From contig CAVUWX010000007.1 of NCBI GenBank assembly GCA_963745205.1, forward strand, positions 124,001 through 188,000: 64,000 nt of DNA, read 5' to 3'. Below are positions 46,991-56,573 of the stretch, one piece after another. The notes under the pieces were generated by a model. It made no database searches, had not been told where the DNA came from, and saw nothing but the letters and a program-made list of their open reading frames with translations. Source of the DNA: Hyphomicrobium_A sp963745205. GTDB lineage: Bacteria > Pseudomonadota > Alphaproteobacteria > Rhizobiales > Hyphomicrobiaceae. The position numbers and the translations under genes were made by a program. The number at the start of each line of letters is the position of its first letter. The stretch's first letter is position 1.

Positions 46991-47476
46991 ATGTTGAAGC
47001 GTACCTTGAGCGTGATTTGTGTTCTGGCGGCGGCGGCGCCGCTCGTCACCGATGCGATTGCCGCCGACATCAAGGTAGCCGACGTCGCTGGGCGCTGGGA
47101 GGGTGACACCTACGCGCGCGAGGCCGGCGGCAAGCTCACTCTTGACATCGTCGCCTGCGGCGAAGGCTGGTGCGGCATTCGCGTCGCGGCCAACGACACG
47201 TGTGCGGGCACCGCGCTCAAGTTCAACCCCGGCGTCGTCGAGGAAGGCAACGCACAGTTCGAGGGGACGCTCGAGCTGGCGGCGGGAACGGAACCCTATA
47301 CCGTGCGCGCAACGATCTTCCCGCTCGAGGAAGGCAAGCCGCTCACCATGCAGATTATCGGCGACACCGGCGGGCAGTTCCGCGCCTTTCGGCGCTCGTT
47401 CCCGTTCGAGGCACAGATGGCGCGCACTCGCGACGCGGTGTGCAAGCAGCCGCAAACTGTCTCATCGCTCCGCTGA
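46991..47476 (+). CDS. Exported DUF2147-like protein
   Basis: This 161-residue protein has a signal peptide (LKRTLSVICVLAAAAPLVTD) and a lipocalin-like beta fold beginning VAGRWEGDTYAREAGGKLTL. A cysteine pair is present in VACGEGWCGIRV, with two more cysteines further on, as expected for an oxidised periplasmic protein. The VAGRW and GWCGI features fit the DUF2147 family. Its role is unknown. It is divergent from the DUF2306 gene. Confidence 0.75.
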   Translation: MLKRTLSVICVLAAAAPLVTDAIAADIKVADVAGRWEGDTYAREAGGKLTLDIVACGEGWCGIRVAANDTCAGTALKFNPGVVEEGNAQFEGTLELAAGTEPYTVRATIFPLEEGKPLTMQIIGDTGGQFRAFRRSFPFEAQMARTRDAVCKQPQTVSSLR

Positions 47477-47575
47477 GGCTGCGGACCCACTGTTCCGCTC
47501 TATCGCTTCGCGCTAGGCTCGCGCCGTAGGGGAGGGGTGCTGCGCCAAGGTCACGCGCACCCCGTGGGGCGGCCG

Positions 47576-48331
47576 ATGATCATCCTGCGCATATTCGTCA
47601 ACGGGCTCATCATGGCGGCCGAGCTGGCGGCGGTTGTCGGCATCGCCGCTTTCGCGTTTCACTACCCATTCCTGTTCGCGGCGGTGACGGCCGGCTTGAG
47701 CTTCCTGTTGGGATTGCACCTCGAGGTCGCGCGCCTGCGCTACGAGCTTCCCTTCTACTTCGGGGCGCTGATCAAGCGCGGCACCATCATCACCGCGCTC
47801 ATCGGATCGTTCGAGGCGACCTTCAAGGGCGTGGTCGCCGGCATCTCCGCGCTCTTCACCTTCGCTGGCACGAACACGGACCGCCTCTACTGGGTAGCGA
47901 TCCTGTTCGGCGTCTGCGTCTATCTCGGTGGCAGCGTGCTGCGGCTGCTTTCGATCCGCGCAGAGGCGCTGCCCATGCGCTGGGGCTATTTTCGCCTGGC
48001 GCCCGCGCTGGGGCTGTTGTTCTCAGCCGGCCTCGCGCTGCTCGGTGCGGCCCACCTGTTGCCCGCCGTCAGCGTCGCCGACATCGGCTGGGAAATCATC
48101 TTCAAAATGCCGGCGGTTCCTTCGATCGAGCAGGTGAGCGAGCTCTTGTTCCAGATCAAGCAGGCGTTCGACGATTTCATCGTGACGGTGTTGAGCGTGG
48201 CGCTCGACGAAAAGCTCGCGCGGCTCATCGGCATCGTTGTGAGCGTCAACGTGCTGTCGGGGTTCGTGAGCGCCCTCTATGCGTCGCTGATCGCGGCGAC
48301 AGTGCGCAGGACCGAGGACGCGCTGCTGTGA
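47576..48331 (+). CDS. Integral membrane protein of unknown function
   Basis: This 251-residue protein has about six hydrophobic segments: MIILRIFVNGLIMAAELAAV, FLFAAVTAGLSFLLGLHLEV, a helix pair around residues 85-125, a helix near LGLLFSAGLALLGAAHLLPA and one near the C-terminus. A conserved-looking charged stretch links helices 2 and 3 (ARLRYELPFYFGALIKRG). I do not recognise a family. The ATG at 47576 begins the first helix; a GTG at 47537 is an alternative. It is convergent with pepA. Confidence 0.75.
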   Translation: MIILRIFVNGLIMAAELAAVVGIAAFAFHYPFLFAAVTAGLSFLLGLHLEVARLRYELPFYFGALIKRGTIITALIGSFEATFKGVVAGISALFTFAGTNTDRLYWVAILFGVCVYLGGSVLRLLSIRAEALPMRWGYFRLAPALGLLFSAGLALLGAAHLLPAVSVADIGWEIIFKMPAVPSIEQVSELLFQIKQAFDDFIVTVLSVALDEKLARLIGIVVSVNVLSGFVSALYASLIAATVRRTEDALL

Positions 48332-48397
48332 CCGCTGTGACCAAGGGCTCACGAAAGACCCGCGTGACTACTCGCTGATGCCACCCATACCTCGTTC

Positions 48398-48478
48398 GCA
48401 TAATATATATTATGGAATGGTTCTTTATTTACTCATTATAAATCAAATTGCCAATTTTGACGTTTCTATCTCGCTGCA
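48398..48478. repeat. AT-rich island with a 16-base perfect palindrome
   Basis: CATAATATATATTATG at 48399-48414 is a perfect palindrome. The next 60 bases up to the pepA stop are very AT-rich, unlike everything around, and include an AAATTGcCAATTT inverted repeat. It lies between two convergent genes, so it may act as a transcription end region or be a small acquired fragment. Confidence 0.6.
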
Positions 48479-50005
48479 TTACTTCTCGGCCTTCTCGTAC
48501 TTGTCGGCGACGAAGCGGTCGAGCAGCCGCACACCCCAGCCGGAAGCCCAGCTCGGGTTGATTTCCGACTTCGGCGCATCCATCGCCGTGCCGGCGATAT
48601 CGATGTGGGCCCAGGGCGTGTCCTTGACGAAGTATTTGAGGAACGCCGCCGCCGTACACGCGCCGGCCCAGCGCCCGCCGATGTTCTTGATGTCCGCGTT
48701 CTTGGACTCGATCATTTTGTCGTAGGCCTTGTCGAGCGGCATGCGCCACACCTTCTCGCCCGTCGTCGACGACGCCTCCAAAAGATCGTGCGCGAGCTTC
48801 TCGTCGTTGGCAAAGAGGCCGGCATACTCCTTGCCTAGCGCCATCATGATGGCGCCAGTGAGCGTGGCGAGATCGATGATGAGCCGCGGCTTGAAGCGCT
48901 CCTGCGTATAGGAGATGAGGTCGGCGAGAACGAGCCGCCCCTCCGCGTCGGTGTTGAGGATTTCGACCGTCTGGCCGGAGTAGGCCTTGACGATGTCGCC
49001 CGGCCGCGTTGCCGAGCCCGACGGCATGTTTTCCACGAGCCCGATGATGCCCACCACGTTTACGTTCGCCTTGCGCTCGGCAAGCGCGTGCATCACTCCG
49101 ACCACGCAGGCAGCGCCACCCATGTCGCCCTTCATGTCCTCCATGCCAGCCGCGGGCTTGATGGATATCCCTCCCGTATCGAACACCACGCCCTTGCCGA
49201 TGAAGGCGAGCGGCTTGGCCCGTTTCGATTTGGCGCCGTGCCACTGGAGGATGGCGACCCGCGCCGGCCGCACGCTTCCCTGTGCGACCGCCAGCAGCGC
49301 GCCCATCTTGAGCTTCTCGATCTCGGCGCCATCGAGGATCTCGACCTCCACGCCGACCTTTTCCAGCTCACGCGTACGCTCTGCGAACTCGACTGGACCC
49401 AGCGCGTTGGCGGGCTCGTTGACGAGGTCGCGCGCGATGAGGACGCCGTTGGCGACCGCCAGATGGCGCGCAAAGACCGACCGCGCCTTGTCAGGATCGG
49501 CGCAATGGATGACGAGCTTCTGCAGCGTGTCGGGCTCGGTAGCCTCGTCGTCCTGCTTCTGCTTGGTCAGATATTTGCGAAACTCGTAGTGGCGCAGCTG
49601 CGCGCCGAAGGCGATGAGCGCGGCGATCGCCTCCGGGCGCGTTGCGCCCGTCTCGGGGGCCTCGGCAATGATGCTCGCACTTTTCGTCTTGCGCGCGGAG
49701 ATCGCGCCCGCTGCCGTGCCGCCGAGCAGCGTCCAGTCGTTCTCCTTCAGATCCGCGCCCTTACCCGTACCGAGCAGCACGAGCCGGCTCACACCGATGC
49801 GCGGCGGCACCAGCAGCTCGACCGTGCTTTTGCGCTTGCCCTTGAACTGGGCAGCCTCGGCCGCCTTGGCGATGGCGCCGCCCGAGCGCTGGTCGAGTTC
49901 CTTGCCTCGCGTCCCGAGCGCCATATCCTCGCCGGCGAGCACGAGGCACGTTGCTTCCGGCTCGGCGCTGAGTGGGGCGAAGACGATCTCGAGGCTTGTT
50001 GTCAT
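48479..50005 (-). CDS. pepA: Leucyl aminopeptidase (M17)
   Basis: PepA removes N-terminal residues from peptides using two metals and can also act as a DNA-binding regulator. The 508-residue protein has the non-conserved N-terminal domain and the C-terminal catalytic domain with GKGVVFDTGGISIKPAAGM, KGDMGGAA and the family signature NTDAEGRLVLAD. All key metal ligands appear present. In alphaproteobacteria pepA is normally divergent from lptF, as it is here across 50006-50399. Confidence 0.97.
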   Translation of the reverse strand: MTTSLEIVFAPLSAEPEATCLVLAGEDMALGTRGKELDQRSGGAIAKAAEAAQFKGKRKSTVELLVPPRIGVSRLVLLGTGKGADLKENDWTLLGGTAAGAISARKTKSASIIAEAPETGATRPEAIAALIAFGAQLRHYEFRKYLTKQKQDDEATEPDTLQKLVIHCADPDKARSVFARHLAVANGVLIARDLVNEPANALGPVEFAERTRELEKVGVEVEILDGAEIEKLKMGALLAVAQGSVRPARVAILQWHGAKSKRAKPLAFIGKGVVFDTGGISIKPAAGMEDMKGDMGGAACVVGVMHALAERKANVNVVGIIGLVENMPSGSATRPGDIVKAYSGQTVEILNTDAEGRLVLADLISYTQERFKPRLIIDLATLTGAIMMALGKEYAGLFANDEKLAHDLLEASSTTGEKVWRMPLDKAYDKMIESKNADIKNIGGRWAGACTAAAFLKYFVKDTPWAHIDIAGTAMDAPKSEINPSWASGWGVRLLDRFVADKYEKAEK

Positions 50006-50399
50006 CGGTGCGGGCTCCAGGTTGGTTCAGGCGCGGCGTCGGGCCCGCGAAGGCAAAGCCCTGGCGTTCGTGGATGCTCCCATCCACGCGCTGGCCGCTG
50101 CCGATCGCGGAAGACCCCGAACCTCGCGCCGTCGGGAAAGGCGACATCCACGCGCGAGCTAAGACACTCGCGCGTAAAGTTTCAAGCAAGCTGCGTATAG
50201 GCCACGCGATTTTGACCGGCGCGCAGCTATCCACGTTCTCCTAGTGTTCTTGCTTATGGCATTTACGCCGCAGCGGCGCTCAGATTGGCGCAAGTCTCTG
50301 GCACGGAGCCGAATTTCCGCCACGCTCGCGTGAAACGCCAATTCTCCGGGGGCGCGCACCGGGGGATCTCACGCCGCGCTTTGATATTTACCTCTTCGG
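50006..50399. other. Divergent promoter region of pepA and lptF
   Basis: This 394-base stretch has no supported gene in any frame. It must contain start signals for pepA (leftward) and lptF (rightward). TTGATATTT close to the lptF start (50381-50389) could include a -10 box; TTGACC at 50212-50217 has no good partner. I see no riboswitch, repeat or small RNA signature. Confidence 0.5.
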
Positions 50400-51608
50400 A
50401 TGTCCATGACGATCTTCGAAAGGTACGTCTTCCGGCAAGCCGGCAGTGCGCTGTTGATCATCCTATTATCGCTGTCCGGCATCGTCTGGGTTGCGCTGGC
50501 ACTGCGCCAGCTCAACGTCGTGACATCACAGGGGCAGGACGTGTGGATGCTGGTCAGGATGACCACGCTCGCGCTTCCCAACCTGATGGCGATCATCGCC
50601 CCCTTCTCGCTGCTGATCGCGGCTATCCACACGCTCAACCGCCTCAACAGCGACAGTGAGCTCATTGTGCTCACGGCGTCGGGAGCCACGATCTGGAGGG
50701 CGGCGAAGCCGCTGATCCTGCTATCGATGCTGGTGGCGCTCTTCGTCGCCTTCGTCAATCACCTCGCCATGCCGTGGAGCATGCGGCTCCTGCGCGACTA
50801 CATCGTGCAGGTTCGCACGGACATCCTCACGCAGGTCATCCAACCGGGCCAGTTCTCGAGCCCCGAGGATAATCTGACCTTCCACATCCGCGAGCGTGCG
50901 CTCAACGGAGAGCTCTTGGGCCTCATCGTGCACGACACCCGCGACAAGGCGCAGAGCCAATCCTATCTCGCCGAGCGCGGCATCATCGTGAAGCGCCAGC
51001 CTTCAAACTATCTCGTCATGAGCGATGGCCACATCGTACGGCGTACCGACAAAGACGAGCCGGCGCAGATCGTGGCCTTCGACAAGTACGCCGTCGACCT
51101 CGACCGCTTCGAAAAGAAGCTCGACGGCGACAACGACGATTTGAAGCCGCGCGAGCGCTACCTGAGCGAGCTCCTACACCCGCAGGCAAATAGCCAGAGC
51201 TACATCAGCTCGCCAGGCAAGTTTCGAGCGGAGTTGCATGAGCGCTCGTCAAACCCGCTCTACCCGATCGCATTTGCGCTGATTGCGCTCGCTGCAGTGG
51301 GCCAGGCGCACTCGACGCGCCAGAGCAGCGTGCGCCAGATCGCGACCGCCTTCGTCATCGCTGCCGCGCTCCGGCTCGGCGGCCTGGCGCTCAACAACGT
51401 CGTCGTCCTCCACGCCGCCGCGGTCCCGATGCTCTACGCACTCCCCCTCGGCGCCATCCTGTTGCCGCTGTGGTCGATCGAGCGCGCGCGCCGTCGCCTC
51501 GCCAACAACCGGCTTGCCGCATTGCTCGCAACCATCGCCGATATGCTTTTTGCTCCGCTCGGGCGCTTGATTGCGCTCCCGGGTCGCGCCTTCGGCGCGC
51601 GGAGCTGA
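50400..51608 (+). CDS. lptF: LPS export ABC transporter permease LptF
   Basis: LptF with LptG and LptB pulls lipopolysaccharide from the inner membrane into the Lpt bridge. The 402-residue protein has the permease layout: helices at the N-terminus (IFERYVFRQAGSALLIILLS), a periplasmic beta-jellyroll domain in the middle (about residues 130-280), and C-terminal helices. NPLYPIAFALIALAAVGQAH is typical of the family. Start codons at 50400 and 50406 are both possible. Five bases separate it from lptG. Confidence 0.95.
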   Translation: MSMTIFERYVFRQAGSALLIILLSLSGIVWVALALRQLNVVTSQGQDVWMLVRMTTLALPNLMAIIAPFSLLIAAIHTLNRLNSDSELIVLTASGATIWRAAKPLILLSMLVALFVAFVNHLAMPWSMRLLRDYIVQVRTDILTQVIQPGQFSSPEDNLTFHIRERALNGELLGLIVHDTRDKAQSQSYLAERGIIVKRQPSNYLVMSDGHIVRRTDKDEPAQIVAFDKYAVDLDRFEKKLDGDNDDLKPRERYLSELLHPQANSQSYISSPGKFRAELHERSSNPLYPIAFALIALAAVGQAHSTRQSSVRQIATAFVIAAALRLGGLALNNVVVLHAAAVPMLYALPLGAILLPLWSIERARRRLANNRLAALLATIADMLFAPLGRLIALPGRAFGARS

Positions 51609-51613
51609 CCCGC

Positions 51614-52708
51614 ATGCGCAGGCCCCGCACCCTCGGCCGCTACATCGCCCGCCGCTTCCTTCTGGGCATCGTCGTCACGTTCCTCCTCTGTTCCGTTCTG
51701 ATCTTCCTTATCGATTTCGTCGAGCTTCTGCGCCAGTCGGGCACGAACGGAGAGGTCCCGCTGCTGACATTGGCCCTCATCGCGCTACTACGGCTGCCGG
51801 CCTATGCCGAGTACCTCATCTCGTTCGCAGTGCTCGTCGGCAGCATTGCCGCGCTTATGCAGCTCAGCCGCCGGAGCGAACTCGTCGTAATGCGCGCGGG
51901 TGGAATGAGCGTGTGGCAGTTCCTGCGCCCCGGCATCCTCGTGGCACTGGCTCTCGGCGCCTTGACCGCAACGGTATTCAACCCGCTGGCGGCCGCCGGG
52001 CGCACGGCGGCCGAAAGCATCTTTGCGGAAGCTTTCGGAAAGGAAACCAACGTCTTAAGCTCGCGCACGGGCGCCTCCTGGCTGCGCCAGGACGGCGCCG
52101 ACGGCCAGTCCGTGATCAGCGCCGCGCTCGCCTCCAACCGGGGGCGCACACTGACCGGCGTCACCGCCTTCGTTTTCAGCCCCGAAGGCCACTTCGTGGA
52201 GCGGGTCGACGGAGCGCGCGCGGACCTGCGCGACGGCTTCTGGGAGATCCGTAATGCTTGGGTCGTGCGCCTGGGCCGCGAGCCCGAGAAGTTCGATACT
52301 TATCTCCTGTCCACATACCTTACACCGGAACGTGTGACTGACGCGCTCGGTACGCTCCTCTCAGTGTCCTTCTGGGAGCTCCCAACACTGATAGAAGTAG
52401 CTGAAAAGGCTAAACTTTCTAGCGGCCGATTGCGAATTCAATACGAATCCCTGATTTCCCGCCCGCTGCTGTGCGTAGCCATGGTCCTTTTGGCTGCAAC
52501 TGTGTCGTTGGGGTCATTCCGTGCGGGGGGTATCCAGACTATGGTTACGGCAGGACTGGTGGGGGGTTTCGGCTTTTTCCTTTTATCAGAGGTCTCCCGG
52601 CAGATCGGAGTAGCCGGATTGGCGCCCCCATGGGCGGCAATCTGGTTGCCTGTGGTCCTTGTCTTGATTGTCTCGGCTACGGTGCTGTTGCACCAGGAGG
52701 ATGGCTGA
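51614..52708 (+). CDS. lptG: LPS export ABC transporter permease LptG
   Basis: LptG is the second permease subunit of the Lpt exporter. The 364-residue protein starts RTLGRYIARRFLLGIVVTFL and has the SELVVMRAGGMSVWQFLRPG coupling-helix region, a periplasmic domain, and C-terminal helices with RPLLCVAMVLLAATVSLGSF. The ATG at 51614 has GGAG at the end of lptF as its ribosome-binding site. Its stop touches the lptD GTG directly, so the three genes form one coupled unit. Confidence 0.95.
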   Translation: MRRPRTLGRYIARRFLLGIVVTFLLCSVLIFLIDFVELLRQSGTNGEVPLLTLALIALLRLPAYAEYLISFAVLVGSIAALMQLSRRSELVVMRAGGMSVWQFLRPGILVALALGALTATVFNPLAAAGRTAAESIFAEAFGKETNVLSSRTGASWLRQDGADGQSVISAALASNRGRTLTGVTAFVFSPEGHFVERVDGARADLRDGFWEIRNAWVVRLGREPEKFDTYLLSTYLTPERVTDALGTLLSVSFWELPTLIEVAEKAKLSSGRLRIQYESLISRPLLCVAMVLLAATVSLGSFRAGGIQTMVTAGLVGGFGFFLLSEVSRQIGVAGLAPPWAAIWLPVVLVLIVSATVLLHQEDG

Positions 52709-55171
52709 GTGATGCGTCACACGCGGGCACCGCAAGAGGGTTGCGGATCGTCACGCGTTCCTTGCCGGCGCCGGAAGGCAGCTGGCCGGGAGCGTTTGGC
52801 TATGCTCGCGTGCATGATGGCCGTGACTTTGCTCGGCGCACAAGACGCACACGCTCAGGACCCGAGCACGCTCTCACCTAGCGTGCAGAGATCGAGTTCG
52901 TTTCCAAAGAATTCGATGGTCGGCCCCTCGCGCAACGTCGACAGGTCGCAACCGCTCTACCTGCAGGGCGATGAGCTCGTCTACGACACGGGCGGCAATC
53001 GCATTGTCGCGCGCGGAAACGTCGAGATTTACTACAACAGCTATATTCTCACCGCCGATCAGGTCGTCTACGACCAGTCCGCCAACACGCTGACCGCGGT
53101 TGGCAACGTGGTGCTGAAAGAGCCGAACGGGAACATCGTCCGCGCCGATCGCTACACGCTCACCGACGACTTCCGCGACGGCTTCGTGCAGTCCTTGAGC
53201 ATCGTGACCAGCGACGACTCGCGGATCGCAGGGGAGCGCGCGATACGGCGCGGCGGCAATACGACCGTGTTCACCAACGGGCGCTTCACACCGTGCAAAT
53301 CCAACGACGGCATGCCGCCTTTATGGTGTATCAGCGCTGCGACCGTCATCCACGATCAACAGGCCGCGACCATCACGTACCAGGATGCGCAGTTCGAGCT
53401 GTTTGGCGTGCCGGTGCTCTACGCGCCCTACTTCGAACACGCGGACCCCTCGGTGAAGCGGAAATCCGGATTTCTGATGCCGGAGTTCGCGGGGTCCACC
53501 ACGCTTGGCTACGGGATGGGCGTTCCTTACTACTTCGCGCTTGCTCCCAACTACGACCTCACAGTCGATCCTATGTACCTATCGCGGCAGGGACTCCTAT
53601 TGCAGGGCGAGTGGCGGCATCGGCTTGAGAACGGCCAGTACTACATCAAGCTGGCCGGCATAGACCAAAACGCCAACGATCTGCCGTCAACCATCGTCAA
53701 TCCCGACCAGTACGCCGGCTTCCGCGGCAGCATCGAGACCAAGGGGCTCTTCAACCTCGCGAGCTGGTGGCACTTCGGGTGGGACGTCACGGCCGCAACC
53801 GACGACACCTTCCGCCGCTTCTACAAACTCGACAACATTCTAGCGACCGACGTGGTCGACAGAGTGTTCCTTACCGGCATTTCTGAGCGTAATTACTTCT
53901 CTTTGGAGGCAGATGCTTACATCAGCCAGCAATTCATTGGCCCCTTCGAGATCGCGCAAGCCAACAAGGCTTATTCTTACCCGATCCTCGATTACAATTA
54001 TGTGATGGCCGATCCTTGGGTGGGCGGCGAGCTTCGCTGGAACACCAACGCGTTGAGCTTCTCCGCTGACCAGAATCCAACAACGTTCGCGCCCCTTGTG
54101 AATGGCGCCACGCAAATGAACCGGCTCGTTACAGAAATTGATTGGCGCAAACGCTTTATCGACCCGATCGGCCTCACCTATACGCCGTTCGCGCAGCTTC
54201 GCGGCGATCTCTTACAGGCCAGTAACTTCGTCGATCCCCAGGATCCCCAGGGAGCGACGCAGAACACGTCGCTGGCCCGCGGTTTGGCGCTCGCGGGCGT
54301 GACCATTTCCTATCCGTGGGTGGCGAATGCGAGCTACGGTTCGCACGTCATCGAACCAATCGGCCAGATCATCGCCCGTCAGGCGTCAGTCAATCAGAGC
54401 ACGCTGCCCGACGACGACGCCAAGAGCCTCGTGTTCGACGACTCAAACCTGTTCGACTGGAACAAGTTCTCCGGATACGACCGCATCGAGACCGGCACGC
54501 GCGCCAACGTCGGCTTGCAGTACACGTTCCAGGCCAACTACGGCGGCCGCGCGCGCATCCTCGCGGGCGAGAGCTTCCAACTCGCTGGCGTCAACGCCTA
54601 CCAGAACCCCGGACTCGACGCCAACGGCAACCCGGTATTCAATCCAGACAGCGGCCTCCAGACCAATCGCTCGGATTATGTGCTCGGTGCCTACCTCCAA
54701 CCTTTCACTGCCTTGCAGCTCATATCGCAGTCGCGCTTCAACGAGGCTAGCTACGCTCTGGAGCGCGAGGACGCTGGCGTGCAGACGACCGTCGGGCCCT
54801 TTACGGGATCCACGTCCTACTCGTACCTGGCGTCCGATCTGGCGAATGGCATCCTTACCCCTCAGGAGGAGATCTCCGGCTCGATTGGTCTCAGGCTCAC
54901 CGACCGCTGGAGTCTTTCGGCCGGCGCTACTTATGACCTAGAAACCGACCAGCTGGCCTCCGATACGTTCCAGGCGCGCTACGCCGACGAATGCTTCGTG
55001 CTAACAGCGTCGTATACGGATAATCTCTACCACAACCCGGCCATCATCGACGGCCAGACAATCATGGTCCGCTTCGAATTGAAATATCTGGGTCAGTACG
55101 GCTACTCGACGAACGTGTCGAACGTTTTTAGCAGTCAGCAGGCGGGTGGCGGCGCGCCTGTGACGCCATGA
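52709..55171 (+). CDS. lptD: LPS-assembly outer-membrane protein LptD
   Basis: LptD is the outer-membrane barrel that delivers LPS to the surface. The 820-residue precursor has a basic leader and signal sequence, then an OstA/LptA-like beta-jellyroll (NVEIYYNSYILTADQVVYDQ). A large beta barrel follows, with many alternating aromatic strands (KRKSGFLMPEFAGSTTLGYG is the conserved plug-proximal part). Four cysteines would form the family's disulfides. It starts at GTG 52709 or the next ATG 52712. A SurA-like chaperone gene, which helps LptD fold, follows. Confidence 0.95.
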   Translation: MMRHTRAPQEGCGSSRVPCRRRKAAGRERLAMLACMMAVTLLGAQDAHAQDPSTLSPSVQRSSSFPKNSMVGPSRNVDRSQPLYLQGDELVYDTGGNRIVARGNVEIYYNSYILTADQVVYDQSANTLTAVGNVVLKEPNGNIVRADRYTLTDDFRDGFVQSLSIVTSDDSRIAGERAIRRGGNTTVFTNGRFTPCKSNDGMPPLWCISAATVIHDQQAATITYQDAQFELFGVPVLYAPYFEHADPSVKRKSGFLMPEFAGSTTLGYGMGVPYYFALAPNYDLTVDPMYLSRQGLLLQGEWRHRLENGQYYIKLAGIDQNANDLPSTIVNPDQYAGFRGSIETKGLFNLASWWHFGWDVTAATDDTFRRFYKLDNILATDVVDRVFLTGISERNYFSLEADAYISQQFIGPFEIAQANKAYSYPILDYNYVMADPWVGGELRWNTNALSFSADQNPTTFAPLVNGATQMNRLVTEIDWRKRFIDPIGLTYTPFAQLRGDLLQASNFVDPQDPQGATQNTSLARGLALAGVTISYPWVANASYGSHVIEPIGQIIARQASVNQSTLPDDDAKSLVFDDSNLFDWNKFSGYDRIETGTRANVGLQYTFQANYGGRARILAGESFQLAGVNAYQNPGLDANGNPVFNPDSGLQTNRSDYVLGAYLQPFTALQLISQSRFNEASYALEREDAGVQTTVGPFTGSTSYSYLASDLANGILTPQEEISGSIGLRLTDRWSLSAGATYDLETDQLASDTFQARYADECFVLTASYTDNLYHNPAIIDGQTIMVRFELKYLGQYGYSTNVSNVFSSQQAGGGAPVTP

Positions 55172-55277
55172 GTGCCACCGGGGCGCCACGGTTCGCGTAG
55201 ATATAGTCGGGCGGAGCCAAGCCGGGCGGAGCGACTGGCTTTGCGGTTGCGCGTCGTTTTTCGCGGAATACTCGGGC

Positions 55278-56573
55278 ATGAACTTGGCGCGGCCTCACTC
55301 TCACCTGCACGTCGTCGCGGGACGCCACCCAGCCCTCGCCGCATTGGCTGTGCTCGTCATGTTGACAGGGGTGTCCCCCTCCGCGCGCGCGCAGCAGTCC
55401 TCGGACTGGAAGCCCACGGTCACCGACGACACTCCGGCCAAGAAATCCGGCAAGAAAAAGCAAAGCGCCAAGGGCGCCGCGCCGGCGACCCCGGCGCCCC
55501 CGACCACGACCGCGAAGGCCGATACCCGACCCCGGCAATGAAGGCCGGCAGCCGCAACCCAATCGATCGTCGCCCTCGTCAACGACGAGCCGATCACTGG
55601 CTACGAGATCGACCAGCGCGTGACGCTCACCCTTCTCGGCGCCCCCGAGTTGCAGCAGCGCATGCAGGCTAAGCTGAAGTCGCCGAGTATCAACGACCAG
55701 TTCAAGGCCTTCGCTCTGAAGCGCTTGCAGGCCGACCCGCCCAAGAGCCAGGCCGAGCAGCAAGCGCGGGTCAAGCAGCTGCAGGCGCAGTTCGTCGAGA
55801 GCTTGAAGAGCCAGGTAATGGCCGAGTTCAAGCCGACCGCGCGCCAGCATGCGCTCGATGAGCTGATCGAGGAGCGCTTGAAAATGCAGGAGGCGACGCG
55901 CCTCAACGTCGTGGCCGAAAAGGACGATGTCGACCGCATCGTCACCGGCATGGCCGAGCGCAACAAGATGACGTCCCAACAGTTCGCCGAGCACATCGGC
56001 AAGATGGGAGCGAACATCGACGGCATGCGCCAGAAGATCAAGGTTTCGCTGTCCTGGGCCGACGTGATCCGGCGCCGCTATGGCCACCAGATCGCGGTCA
56101 CGAGCCGCGACATCGACAGCTTCGTCGCCACGGCCGAAGGCCAGGACGACGTGGAATTGCGCGTGCATCGCATCCTCCTCGCCGTGCCGACCAATGTCGA
56201 CCAGAAGCAGATCGCCCAACGACTGAGCGATGCGGAAGCGCTGCGCGCCAAGTTCGACAGCTGCAAGAACACGAGCACGCTCGCCACCGGCGTCGGCGGG
56301 GCCCGCTTCGACGACCTCGGTGATCGTAGGCCCGGAACCATCCCCGAGCCGACCCGCACCCTGCTGCTCGCCGCGCACGACAACGAGATGCTGCCCCCCA
56401 GCCTGGGTGAAGGCGGCGTCGAGCTGTGGGCGGTGTGCAGCCGCAAGGTCATCAAGGCCGAGGAGGCGAAGCGTCAGACCGCAGAGAACGAGCTGCGCCA
56501 GAAGGAGTTCGACGTCCTTTCCAAGAAGCACCTCAAGGATCTGCGTCAGGACGCCCACATCGAGTACCGTTGA
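55278..56573 (+). CDS. surA: SurA-like periplasmic chaperone / peptidyl-prolyl isomerase, interrupted by an in-frame stop
   Basis: Periplasmic SurA escorts outer-membrane proteins such as LptD. The start region (55278) encodes a signal peptide and Lys/Pro/Thr-rich spacer, then runs into TGA at 55539-55541. The same frame then continues with QSIVALVNDEPITGYEIDQR, the SurA N-terminal domain, and a degenerate PpiC-like C-terminal part ending at 56573. Two compensating indels just around 55530-55555 (a lost C, an extra G) would remove the stop and give a TPTPAMKAAAATQS linker. Sequence error is therefore more likely than a dead gene. Confidence 0.85.

Noticed and set aside
55128..56558. 476-residue leucine-rich minus-strand frame opposite surA
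   Set aside because: It is the antisense of the SurA coding sequence and is built of L, G and R repeats caused by codon bias; no domain is seen.
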